Below, one piece after another: positions 41,281 through 49,067 of a stretch of DNA of 64,000 nt. Below the pieces are notes generated by a model. It did not search any database and had not been told where the DNA came from. It was given only the letters and a program-made list of their open reading frames with translations. The number at the start of each line of letters is the position of its first letter. Positions within the stretch are counted from its first letter, which is position 1. Source of the stretch: Flavobacteriales bacterium (GTDB taxonomy: Bacteria; Bacteroidota; Bacteroidia; Flavobacteriales_F; PHOS-HE28); assembly GCA_019912395.1 (NCBI GenBank), contig JAIOIH010000087.1, positions 124,001-188,000 of the forward strand. Direction: 5' to 3'. Made by a program: the position numbers and the translations under genes.

Positions 41281-42062
41281 CCACGAACATCAACGGACCC
41301 ATGGTCCGATCCTCCTGCGTTGCCCTCCTTGTCATGGCGAGCTTGGCGCACTCAAACCTGCTCGCCCAAACAGCCGCAGTAAAGAACCTGGTGCCGAACG
41401 GAAGTTTTGAGGAGGTGAGCAAGGAACCCAAAACGTTCGACCAACTGAGCCGCGCCCAAGGATGGGGAGATGTCACCATTGGCATGGCGGAATTGTTCAG
41501 CAAGTCGGCCTCGGTGAAAACCGTGGGCATTCCGGAGAACTTCTACGGCACCATGGAACCGCATGAAGGAGCGCGCTATGCAGGCTTCTTCGCGTGGAAG
41601 GATGATCAACGCCGTGATTACGATGGAGATCCGGAGGATCCGTTCATGCCCGGATGGAGCGCGTACTCGGAATATCCCTGGATCGAACTTCCGAGCACGT
41701 TGAAGGAGGGACAGGTCTATGAGGTCAGCTTCCAAGTGGCGTTGGCGGGGAACAGCGATCGTGCGGTGGCGGGCATCGGTGCGTTGGTCTCTCCCTTGGA
41801 GCTGAACTACCAGAACCGCAGCTTCCTCCGGGAGAGGCCCCAGGTGGTGGAGACCAAGATCCTGGAGGAGCGTGGCGTGTGGGTGGAAGTGAAGGGCACG
41901 TTCAAGGCGGACGGGGATGAACGCTACCTGATCATCGGTACTTTCCCCACGGCCATTTTCGAGACCAAGCGGATCATTGAAGGGCCGGATAACCAGTACG
42001 CCTATTACTACCTCGATAGCGTGGTGCTCAGGGAGGTCCACGAAGAGGAAGCGGGGAAGTAG
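41277..42062 (+). CDS. Secreted beta-sandwich protein of unknown function
   Basis: 261 residues. A signal peptide (VALLVMASLAHSNLLAQ) follows a short N-terminus. NLVPNGSFEEVSKEP and the later WIELPSTLKEGQVYEVSFQVALAGNS are typical of a carbohydrate-binding-like jelly-roll found at the start of some Bacteroidota OmpA-type proteins. Here the second domain is absent. Start ATG 41277 overlaps the msrA stop; ATG 41301 is an alternative. Confidence 0.7.
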   Translation: MTTNINGPMVRSSCVALLVMASLAHSNLLAQTAAVKNLVPNGSFEEVSKEPKTFDQLSRAQGWGDVTIGMAELFSKSASVKTVGIPENFYGTMEPHEGARYAGFFAWKDDQRRDYDGDPEDPFMPGWSAYSEYPWIELPSTLKEGQVYEVSFQVALAGNSDRAVAGIGALVSPLELNYQNRSFLRERPQVVETKILEERGVWVEVKGTFKADGDERYLIIGTFPTAIFETKRIIEGPDNQYAYYYLDSVVLREVHEEEAGK

Positions 42063-42136
42063 GGGTTGGGTGTGTCCCAATAAAGAACTGGCTGCGAAAC
42101 CCTTTTGAGGGCGCCGGATGGGATGCGCTTCACTGC

Positions 42137-42811
42137 TTATTCCTGAAGCTCGGGCGGGATCGATCCGAAGAGCACATATTGATAGGGCATCTTCTTGTAG
42201 AATATGCCCACATCATCATACCCGAACCCCGTGATCTCGTCGGCTACCGTGTTGTAGCCCATGCGTTGGGAAAGGGGAGGACCCACGGGTGTTTGCTGCG
42301 GCATGAAGTTGACCAGGTAGAACGTGTGCGGGGCCTTTACCCCCTGCATCAACTGTGCGAACCAGGCCGGTCGGTCACCCAGCGTGGAGTATTCGCGGGT
42401 GATCAACGCCAAGTCCACTTCATCCGGTATCAGGCCCGTAATTCCAGGGGTGGTCAGCCGGATCAACAGGCGATCGTCCCCGATCCCCTCGCTCTTCTTG
42501 CGTGCCTCCAACGCGGCAATGTTCTCCGGGTTGTCATCGATGGCCAATACCCGTGCGCCGGCACCTAGAAGTCTCCAGGTGTAATATCCGTCCCCTGCGA
42601 ACATGTCCGCCACCACCTTGCCCTCCAGAGGACCGAGGACAGTGAGCAGTGAATCCCCCGCTCGCCAATCATTGGGGTCTTCCCGAGGTATGGTTTGAAC
42701 CACCTCGGGAGCGGTCTCGGGCGTGTTCGTGGTATCGGTTCCGCTGCAACCGGCCTGGATGAGGACCGCGAGCAGACAAGAGGGAAGCAGAAAGCGCATA
42801 TTGTTCAACAT
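42137..42811 (-). CDS. Lipoprotein with class I methyltransferase fold
   Basis: 224 residues. Lipobox LIQAGC, then a Rossmann-type methyltransferase core (VVADMFAGDGYYTWRLLGAGARVLAIDDNPEN) and DLALITREYSTL. It is odd for a SAM-dependent enzyme to carry an export signal; similar exported proteins are known in Bacteroidota but their substrate is not. ATG 42811 is chosen because a TATTTTCG box ends 5 nt before it; the frame is open further upstream. Confidence 0.75.
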   Translation of the reverse strand: MLNNMRFLLPSCLLAVLIQAGCSGTDTTNTPETAPEVVQTIPREDPNDWRAGDSLLTVLGPLEGKVVADMFAGDGYYTWRLLGAGARVLAIDDNPENIAALEARKKSEGIGDDRLLIRLTTPGITGLIPDEVDLALITREYSTLGDRPAWFAQLMQGVKAPHTFYLVNFMPQQTPVGPPLSQRMGYNTVADEITGFGYDDVGIFYKKMPYQYVLFGSIPPELQE

Positions 42812-42816
42812 GGGGT

Positions 42817-42824
42817 CGAAAATA
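42817..42824 (-). promoter_or_regulatory. -7 promoter box directly before the methyltransferase lipoprotein
   Basis: TATTTTCG, ACCCC, ATG 42811. Confidence 0.4.
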
Positions 42825-42878
42825 CAGTTGTGCGGGGAAGTGGGACCGTTATTATTCCCCATGTAAAATACCAGCACG

Positions 42879-42886
42879 TACCTTTG
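42879..42886 (+). promoter_or_regulatory. -7 promoter box directly before the MarR gene
   Basis: TACCTTTG, an exact match, CACC, ATG 42891. Confidence 0.5.
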
Positions 42887-42890
42887 CACC

Positions 42891-43343
42891 ATGGTGTCGA
42901 TCGAAAAGGAGCTCATCATGGACTTCAAGAGCGAGCATCAAAAGCTGCTCCTGAACCTGATCTTTACCTCCAATTGGCTGAAGCATATGGAGGCGGAACG
43001 GCTGCGTCCGTCCGGCCTCAGCCCGCAGCAGTATAATATCCTTCGCATCCTCCGGGGGGCCGACGGTAGGAAAATGAGCATGCACGATGTGCTCAAACGC
43101 ATGTTGGACCGTGCGCCCAACGCCACACGGCTCACCGATAAACTGATCGCCAAGGGCCTGGTGCTGCGCGAGCGTTGCGAGGATGATCGGCGGGTGGTGC
43201 ATCTGCTGATCAGTGCCAAGGGCAGGGAGCTGGTCAACTCCCTGGACCAGAGTGCCGAACGCACGGTTGAACTGGTGGCACAGAAATTGACCATCGCTGA
43301 AGCCAAGGCCATGAACCGCCAGTTGGACAAGTTGCGGTCCTGA
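42891..43343 (+). CDS. MarR-family transcriptional regulator
   Basis: 150 residues of winged helix-turn-helix: LSPQQYNILRILRG, then the recognition helix region NATRLTDKLIAKGLVLRERCEDDRRVVHLLIS. MarR proteins repress nearby genes until a ligand binds. The YceI gene follows 55 bp downstream and is a likely target. ATG 42891 keeps the IEKEL start common in relatives; ATG 42918 has a better ribosome binding site (AAAGGAGC) and is possible. Confidence 0.9.
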   Translation: MVSIEKELIMDFKSEHQKLLLNLIFTSNWLKHMEAERLRPSGLSPQQYNILRILRGADGRKMSMHDVLKRMLDRAPNATRLTDKLIAKGLVLRERCEDDRRVVHLLISAKGRELVNSLDQSAERTVELVAQKLTIAEAKAMNRQLDKLRS

Positions 43344-43398
43344 GCCATGGCGCAGAACACTTTCTTCAAAAAACTCCCATCCCAAACGCTCAAAGCAC

Positions 43399-43992
43399 AT
43401 GATCAAAGCCGTCACCATCACTCTTTCCCTGGCATTCGCCACTGGCACCCTGGCCCAAAGCACCACCTATGCCGTGGACCCTGCTACCACCAAGCTCGTT
43501 TGGACCGGCAAGAAGGTGACCGGACAGCATCATGGGAATATTAATGTGGATTCCGGGAGCGTCCACTGGGGGGAGAGCGGTCTGACCAAGGCCGAGGTCA
43601 TCATCGACATGACCAGCATCACCAACCTTGATATGAATCCCGAGAGTGCTTCCAAGCTCATCGGGCACCTGAAGTCAACGGATTTCTTCAATACGGAGAC
43701 CTACAAGACGGCCACCTTCAAGACCAGTACCGTGGATAAGAAGACCGGTGTGGAAGCAGGAATGCCCAACTACACGGTGGCGGGTGACCTTACCATCAAG
43801 GGTGTGACCAAGCCGGTGCGGTTTGATGTGCTGGCATGGAAGGAAGCGGGCATCGTTCGCGCTGCAGGTACCATCGTATTCGATCGCACCCTCTACGACA
43901 TCAAGTACCGCTCCGGGCAGTTCTTCGATGCCCTTGGCGACAAGATGATCAACGATATGGTGGAACTCACCTTTGACCTGAGGGGCAAGTGA
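43399..43992 (+). CDS. YceI-family secreted lipocalin-like protein
   Basis: 197 residues with a signal peptide ending TLAQ. TYAVDPATTKLVWTGKKVTGQHHG, then DLTIKGVTKPVRFDV and DIKYRSG are YceI motifs. The family binds isoprenoid-like lipids in the periplasm. It lies downstream of a MarR gene, a pairing seen in other Bacteroidota. Confidence 0.9.
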   Translation: MIKAVTITLSLAFATGTLAQSTTYAVDPATTKLVWTGKKVTGQHHGNINVDSGSVHWGESGLTKAEVIIDMTSITNLDMNPESASKLIGHLKSTDFFNTETYKTATFKTSTVDKKTGVEAGMPNYTVAGDLTIKGVTKPVRFDVLAWKEAGIVRAAGTIVFDRTLYDIKYRSGQFFDALGDKMINDMVELTFDLRGK

Positions 43993-44016
43993 GCCTTGGC
44001 CGCTTGAACTCCTCGA

Positions 44017-44325
44017 TCACCGGTGTGTGGCCAACTTGGCCACCATCGCTTGGTTGAGGCTGCCGGCCCTGGGGCCGAAGGCATTGACCAGAACCCCCTT
44101 CACACCGTGTTTTCCCGAGCTGATCGCATAGACGATGCTCTCGTCGCTGGGGTTGGAGTCTCCCTCGAACCGATGGAATTCGTCAATGGTGAAATCATCC
44201 GGGTGGAGCGAGGTGTTGCTGCCATTACAAATGACGCATTCATCATGCAGCGTCAGTTCGTCGGTGTAGCCGCGAGCTTGCAGGTCATTGACGGCCTGGG
44301 ATAAGGTGTCATAAGCGCGTTGCAT
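44017..44325 (-). CDS. Small conserved protein of unknown function
   Basis: 102 residues. LHDECVICNGSNTSLHPDDFTIDEFHRFEGDSNPSDESIVYAISS is the conserved core. Homologues in Bacteroidota are often mislabelled as phosphoribosylpyrophosphate synthetase; it is far too short and lacks the motif. ATG 44325 is preferred, since a TATCTTCG box (44331-44338) overlaps upstream GTG choices. Confidence 0.7.
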   Translation of the reverse strand: MQRAYDTLSQAVNDLQARGYTDELTLHDECVICNGSNTSLHPDDFTIDEFHRFEGDSNPSDESIVYAISSGKHGVKGVLVNAFGPRAGSLNQAMVAKLATHR

Positions 44326-44330
44326 CACCA

Positions 44331-44338
44331 CGAAGATA
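44331..44338 (-). promoter_or_regulatory. -7 promoter box directly before the 102-residue protein
   Basis: TATCTTCG, TGGTG, ATG 44325. Confidence 0.4.
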
Positions 44339-44369
44339 TGGACTTCACCGGGGCACGCTCCATGATCCG

Positions 44370-44406
44370 GAACAGGCAGGGCCGTCCTGTTCGGAACGGC
44401 CCTGCC
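44370..44406. repeat. Overlapping alternative hairpins
   Basis: GAACAGG (44370-44376) pairs with CCTGTTC (44386-44392), or GGCAGGGCCGT (44375-44385) pairs with ACGGCCCTGCC (44396-44406). They cannot both form. It lies in the gap between the stomatin-like gene and the next gene. Confidence 0.75.
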
Positions 44407-44432
44407 ATGGAACGGTAGGAAACGCCTGAGGT

Positions 44433-45428
44433 CTATCCGAGTTTCTTGCCCACGTCCAGCATGTCCTTGATGCCGCCCAAGCTGCTTAGTACACCGGTGG
44501 CCTCGTAAGGGATGTAGACCACCTTGTTGTCCTTGCCGGTGGTCATTTCCTGCAAGGTCTCCAGGTAGCGCATCGCGATCAAGTAATTGGCAGGGTCGGC
44601 ATTGGTGCCTTTAATGGCCTCAGTGACCAAGCGGATGGCCTCGGCCTCGCCCTGTGCGCGGCGGATGCGGGCCTGTGCGTCGCCCTCGGCCTCCAGGATC
44701 TGCGCCTGCTTCTGGCCGTCGGCCTCGTTGATCTGCTTCTGCTGTACGGCTTCCGCGGAAAGGATCACGGCGCGCTTGCTGCCCTCGGCATCAATGATCT
44801 GTGCACGCTTGTCGCGTTCGGCACGCATCTGCTTCTCCATCGCCTCGCGGATATCGCGCGGCGGGTTGATGTCCTGCAGCTCCACACGGTTCACCTTCAC
44901 GCCCCACTTGTTGCTGGCCTCGTCCAGGATGTTGCGCAGCTTGGCATTGATGGTGTCTCGACTGGTCAGGCATTCGTCCAGGTCCAGTTCACCGATGACG
45001 TTACGGAGCGTGGTCTGGGTGAGCTTCTCGATGGCCAAAGGCAGGTTCTCGATCTCGTACACCGCCTTTACGGGGTCCATGATCTGGAAGTAGAGCAGCG
45101 CATTGATCTCGGTGCCCACGTTGTCCTTGGTGATCACGTTCTGCTTGGGGAAATCGTAGACGGTCTCGCGAAGGTCCAGTCGTTCCTTCTTCACGAACTG
45201 GACGTACTTGTTGCCGTCCGGCAGTTCGCGGGAGTACCGGAAGATGATCTCGCGCGGCTTGTCGAACACCGGTATAATGACGTTGAAGCCGGCGTTGAGC
45301 GTTTCACGGTACTTGCCGAAGCGTTCGATGATCATCGCTTCGCTCTGTTGGATAATGCGCACACCCTTTGCGATGATGAAGACGACGAAGAAGGCAATGA
45401 GGAGCAGTATGATGGTTCCGGGGCCCAT
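44433..45428 (-). CDS. SPFH/Band 7 (stomatin, QmcA-like) membrane protein
   Basis: 331 residues. An N-terminal membrane helix (TIILLLIAFFVVFIIAKGVRI) and an SPFH domain (IIQQSEAMIIERFGKYRETLNAG, then YDFPKQNVITKDNVGTEINALLYFQI) are followed by a long charged coiled coil (about 200-260; EAVQQKQINEADGQKQAQILEAEGDAQARIRRAQGEAEA in outline). It organises membrane microdomains and often works with NfeD, encoded 2 bp upstream in the same operon. Confidence 0.9.
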   Translation of the reverse strand: MGPGTIILLLIAFFVVFIIAKGVRIIQQSEAMIIERFGKYRETLNAGFNVIIPVFDKPREIIFRYSRELPDGNKYVQFVKKERLDLRETVYDFPKQNVITKDNVGTEINALLYFQIMDPVKAVYEIENLPLAIEKLTQTTLRNVIGELDLDECLTSRDTINAKLRNILDEASNKWGVKVNRVELQDINPPRDIREAMEKQMRAERDKRAQIIDAEGSKRAVILSAEAVQQKQINEADGQKQAQILEAEGDAQARIRRAQGEAEAIRLVTEAIKGTNADPANYLIAMRYLETLQEMTTGKDNKVVYIPYEATGVLSSLGGIKDMLDVGKKLG

Positions 45429-45430
45429 GG

Positions 45431-45877
45431 TCAGGTTGTGGTTAGGGGTTTTACGATAAGGGTGTTGCTCTCCACGCGCACCACCTCGATGGTGTCGCCG
45501 ATGCGAAGCGGTGTATCGGTCAGGCTCTCGGCGCGCCAGTCATCGCCGCCTACTTGCACGCGGCCCAGGCGCAGTCCGGGGTCGAAGTCCTGGCTCACGC
45601 GGCCGCGAAGACCCACCAGGGCATCCGCATTGGTGAGCACCGTGCTCTTTTTCCAAAGGCGCTTCATCAGTATGGGGCGCACGGTAAAGAAGGCGATGAG
45701 GGAGAAAGCGGAGAAGACGAGCAATTGGCCCGCTGGCCCAAAGCCCAAGCCTGCGGTGATGCTGGCACCTATGCAACCCACACCCAGACAGAACAGGAAG
45801 AAGCCGGGGAGGAAGATCTCCGCGATCATCATCAACAGGGCCGCCCCCGCCCACCAATGCCATTGAAAGAATTCCAT
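45431..45877 (-). CDS. NfeD-family membrane protein
   Basis: 148 residues. About four membrane helices (WWAGAALLMMIAEIFLPGFFLFC and others), then the OB-fold C-terminal domain (ADALVGLRGRVSQDFDPGLRLGRVQVGGDDWRAES). NfeD and stomatin-like genes form conserved pairs. ATG 45877 is chosen; the more upstream codon is a TTG that overlaps a TATCTTG box at 45899-45905. Confidence 0.88.
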   Translation of the reverse strand: MEFFQWHWWAGAALLMMIAEIFLPGFFLFCLGVGCIGASITAGLGFGPAGQLLVFSAFSLIAFFTVRPILMKRLWKKSTVLTNADALVGLRGRVSQDFDPGLRLGRVQVGGDDWRAESLTDTPLRIGDTIEVVRVESNTLIVKPLTTT

Positions 45878-45988
45878 CCGGTGCTTTTCTTCGATGCGCA
45901 AGATAGCCCCGTATTCTTCGCTTTTGTCCGTATTCGGGATGAGCGGTGCCCAACGCTGATGAAGGCGGGAATACGACGGCGGTTGCGC

Positions 45989-45996
45989 TACTTTCG
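45989..45996 (+). promoter_or_regulatory. -7 promoter box directly before the flippase gene
   Basis: TACTTTCG, 6 nt, ATG 46003. Possible main promoter of the left end of the polysaccharide locus. Confidence 0.4.
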
Positions 45997-46002
45997 CCCG
46001 CT

Positions 46003-47817
46003 ATGGCCGGAAAGATCAAGGGCTTCCTGAACTCGCCGCAAGGGCGGGACAGCCTGCTGACCTACCTCACGGAGGCGCTTTCCATGCTGGGCATGATCCT
46101 CACCTATCGGCTCGCCGCACAGGTCAGCAAGCAGGACCTGGACCTGTACGTGATCGTCCGCCGTACGGTGTCCTTTGTTTTTCCGGTGCTGATCATGGGC
46201 GCTATGGTGGGCCTTACCCGCTTTGTGGCCATGAGCCGGGAACCCGCACAGCAGCGCGGCTACCTCCGCGGTGCGCTCACCTGGGTGCTGCCCTTGGGCG
46301 CGTTGACCATGTTCCTGGCCGTGGTGTTCGCGAAACCCTTGGCCTGGGTGATCTTCGGTTCCGAAGCGAGCGCAGGGCTTGTGCCCCCGTTGGGCTTGAT
46401 GATCGTGGGCATTAGCCTGCACGGGGTGGCCTATGGCTTCCTCCGCGGGAAAAAGTCCATGGTGGCCGCCAATGCCGTGCAGCTGTTTGTGCTGGCCGTG
46501 GGTCCGTGCGCGGCATTTGTGCTATGGGATGACATGCGTACGGTGTTATGGGCCACGGGCATTGCCTGGGTCGGAGTGCCGATGCTCTCCCTGGTGCCCG
46601 CGCTGGTGGCCCCGCGTAAGCGCAAAATGCGCCGGGAACGAAGCGAACTGCTGCGCTACGGCCTTCCGCGCGTTCCGGGCGACATCGCCCTGGGCGCCCT
46701 GCTCACGGTGCCGGGCTACGTGGCCCTGCGCACCCATGGCCTGGACGTGAGCGGCGAAGTAGGATTCGGGGCCACCTTGCTCAACCTGGCCGCAGCGGCA
46801 TTCTCGCCGGTGGCCCTGCTCTTGTTGCCTGCCGCTGCAGGTCGATTGGCTGCTGGCGACCATGCGGGGTTGGAAAAGAGCATTGCGCGGATGACGTGGA
46901 TGATCCTCGCCGCTTCCGTGGCGCTGACCGTGGGCTTTGAGCTGCTGGCGGAACCGTTGCTGCTGATCTACCTCGGACCGTCCGGGGCATCCTACCTGCC
47001 CATGGCGCGCATCATCTTCATCGGCGCCTTGCCCTTCGCCTTCTTCAACGGCATGCGCAGTGTGCTGGACGCCTATTTCCACACCCCGCGCAACGGCATG
47101 AACCTGATGGCCGCATTCGGCCTGCTCCTGGTAGGCAGCGTGATCCATCTGGCCGTGCCCACGCCGTGGTATACCATGGGTGTGGTCCTGGTGATCTCCA
47201 TGTGCTGGTTGGGTTGGGCCACATGGCGCGATGTGCGCTACGTGCGAAGTGAATTGCGCAGGTTGGCCGTCCGTGGCCCTGGTCAATTGCGGTTGGTGGT
47301 GCTGATACCGGACCGTGCCGACGGTTCGACCTTCGCTGCATCAGAGGCGCAGGCGCGTTCCTTGGCCCTCAGCGGCTGTGAAGTGTCCCTCTTCCACTTG
47401 GAGAGCCGGACCTCGATCACCAAACTGTGGAAGGCCCGCCGCAAGTTCAAGAAGCTCCTGCGCGAACAACGCCCGGATGCCGTACACGTCCACTTCGGCT
47501 CCGTGGCCGCGCTCTTCGGCGTGTTGACGAGCACCGTGCCGGTGATCGTCACCTTCATGGGCGACGACCTGAACCGCAAGGGCCTAGCCGGCTTGGCAAG
47601 GCCGTGGATGGGAGGTCTGTTCAGCCAGTTGTCGGCATTCTTCGCGGCGGGCATCATCTGCTCTGACGAAAGCGTGCGCGAGCACTTGTGGTGGCGGCAA
47701 AGCGAGGCCCTGGTGCTGCCTTTCGGCGAGGATGGAAAGGCAAATACGGGAGAGACCTTGGCGTATTTGCGTGAGGTGGCGTTGCACAAGGGGGCGAATG
47801 AACTAGCGGAAGGATGA
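46003..47817 (+). CDS. Wzx-like polysaccharide flippase fused to the N-terminal half of a glycosyltransferase
   Basis: 604 residues. Residues 1 to about 415 have 12-14 membrane helices and the layout of MATE/Wzx flippases (for example LTYRLAAQVSKQDLDLY, YGLPRVPGDIALGALL). Residues about 425-604 are a soluble GT4-like Rossmann domain (LRLVVLIPDRADGSTFAASEAQARSLALSG, then PDAVHVHFGSVAALFGV, VTFMGDD). The C-terminal GT domain with its E-x7-E donor site is missing, and the next gene is a complete GT4 enzyme. It probably flips a lipid-linked glycan; the extra domain may bind acceptor or partner. Confidence 0.78.
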   Translation: MAGKIKGFLNSPQGRDSLLTYLTEALSMLGMILTYRLAAQVSKQDLDLYVIVRRTVSFVFPVLIMGAMVGLTRFVAMSREPAQQRGYLRGALTWVLPLGALTMFLAVVFAKPLAWVIFGSEASAGLVPPLGLMIVGISLHGVAYGFLRGKKSMVAANAVQLFVLAVGPCAAFVLWDDMRTVLWATGIAWVGVPMLSLVPALVAPRKRKMRRERSELLRYGLPRVPGDIALGALLTVPGYVALRTHGLDVSGEVGFGATLLNLAAAAFSPVALLLLPAAAGRLAAGDHAGLEKSIARMTWMILAASVALTVGFELLAEPLLLIYLGPSGASYLPMARIIFIGALPFAFFNGMRSVLDAYFHTPRNGMNLMAAFGLLLVGSVIHLAVPTPWYTMGVVLVISMCWLGWATWRDVRYVRSELRRLAVRGPGQLRLVVLIPDRADGSTFAASEAQARSLALSGCEVSLFHLESRTSITKLWKARRKFKKLLREQRPDAVHVHFGSVAALFGVLTSTVPVIVTFMGDDLNRKGLAGLARPWMGGLFSQLSAFFAAGIICSDESVREHLWWRQSEALVLPFGEDGKANTGETLAYLREVALHKGANELAEG

Positions 47818-47830
47818 ATGGTCCGCGGTC

Positions 47831-48973
47831 ATGCAGTGGAAGGTCGATCCGGAAAGGAAGACTACGGGTAATGATGAACTACAGATCATTCACATGGTGA
47901 TCGCGTTGCTGGCTCCCGGAAGTTCAATTCATACGGTCCGTTGGGCGAATGCTTTCGTCTTTCGCGGCCATCGTGTTCATCTGATCACGCAGCATGCACC
48001 TTCGGACGATCTGGTCCCGTCGGTGAGCGTGCATCTTCTCCCGCATTTCAGCGGCGCGGGCTATTTGCTGAACGGTCCACGATTGAAACGGATCTTGCGG
48101 ACCATCAGGCCCGACGTGGTGAATGCACATTACGCTACGGGATATGGCACTTTGGTCCGGTCCTGCTCGGAATTCCCGGTGGTGCTCAACGTATGGGGCA
48201 GTGATGTGTACGACTTTCCGCGGAAGGGGCCGATCCATCGCTGGTGGCTTTGTGGCAACCTTCGCCGGGCCGATGTGCTGGTCTCCACAAGTGAGGCCAT
48301 GGCCGATCACACGTTGACCCTGTGCCCGGAACTGACACGGGCCACCGTGGTACCCTTCGGCGTGGATACGGAACTGTTCAAGCCCGTGTTCAGGGATCCA
48401 CATGCCGTGGCCCCGCTGGTGGTGGGCACTGTGAAGACGCTGGCCCCTAAGTATGGCATCGATACGCTGCTGCATGCCTTTGCCTTGTTGCCTCTACTCC
48501 CGGCGCATGGCATGGAACTGCACGTGGTGGGCAGTGGACCACAGGAGCCGGAGTTGCGAGCGCTGGCCCGTTCGTTGGGCATAACAGACCGCGTCCGGTT
48601 CATTCCTCGGGTACCCCATGACCGGGTTCCGGGAGTGCTGGCCGGTTTTGACGTGTATGTGGCGTTGAGCCGAATGGACAGCGAGAGCTTCGGGGTGGCG
48701 GTGATCGAGGCCTCTGCCTGTGGCATCCCCGTGGTGGTGAGCGACGTTGGAGGATTGCCCGAAGTAGTGAAGAACGGCATCACCGGTTTTGTGGTGCCCC
48801 GGCAGGAAGCTTCAGCCGCTGCGGAAAAGATCGAGCAGCTGTTGCGTTCCCCGGAACTGCGTGAACGCATGGGCAAGGCAGGGGTGGATCTGGTGAAAAG
48901 CCAATACGAATGGAATGCATGCGTGGACCGCATGCTCCATGCCCTTCAGCAAGGGGATGGCACAGCACATTAA
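47831..48973 (+). CDS. GT4-family glycosyltransferase
   Basis: 380 residues of GT-B fold. N-terminal Rossmann domain from IIHMVIALLAPGSSIHTVRWANAFVFRGH; C-terminal donor domain with DSESFGVAVIEASACGIPVVVSDVGG (E-x7-E). It transfers a nucleotide-activated sugar to the growing lipid-linked glycan. It begins 13 bp after the flippase stop and is probably in one transcript. Confidence 0.9.
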   Translation: MQWKVDPERKTTGNDELQIIHMVIALLAPGSSIHTVRWANAFVFRGHRVHLITQHAPSDDLVPSVSVHLLPHFSGAGYLLNGPRLKRILRTIRPDVVNAHYATGYGTLVRSCSEFPVVLNVWGSDVYDFPRKGPIHRWWLCGNLRRADVLVSTSEAMADHTLTLCPELTRATVVPFGVDTELFKPVFRDPHAVAPLVVGTVKTLAPKYGIDTLLHAFALLPLLPAHGMELHVVGSGPQEPELRALARSLGITDRVRFIPRVPHDRVPGVLAGFDVYVALSRMDSESFGVAVIEASACGIPVVVSDVGGLPEVVKNGITGFVVPRQEASAAAEKIEQLLRSPELRERMGKAGVDLVKSQYEWNACVDRMLHALQQGDGTAH

Positions 48974-49053
48974 GGAAGGTCTTCTTGCGGCTGATATGTT
49001 CCGGTCGTGAAGGGAGCTTTGACGGGTCGCTACCAAAACACATGGAAAGCCGC

Positions 49054-49061
49054 GATATTCG
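49054..49061 (+). promoter_or_regulatory. -7 promoter box directly before the second GT4 gene
   Basis: GATATTCG, TCACCC, ATG 49068. Confidence 0.35.
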
Positions 49062-49067
49062 TCACCC

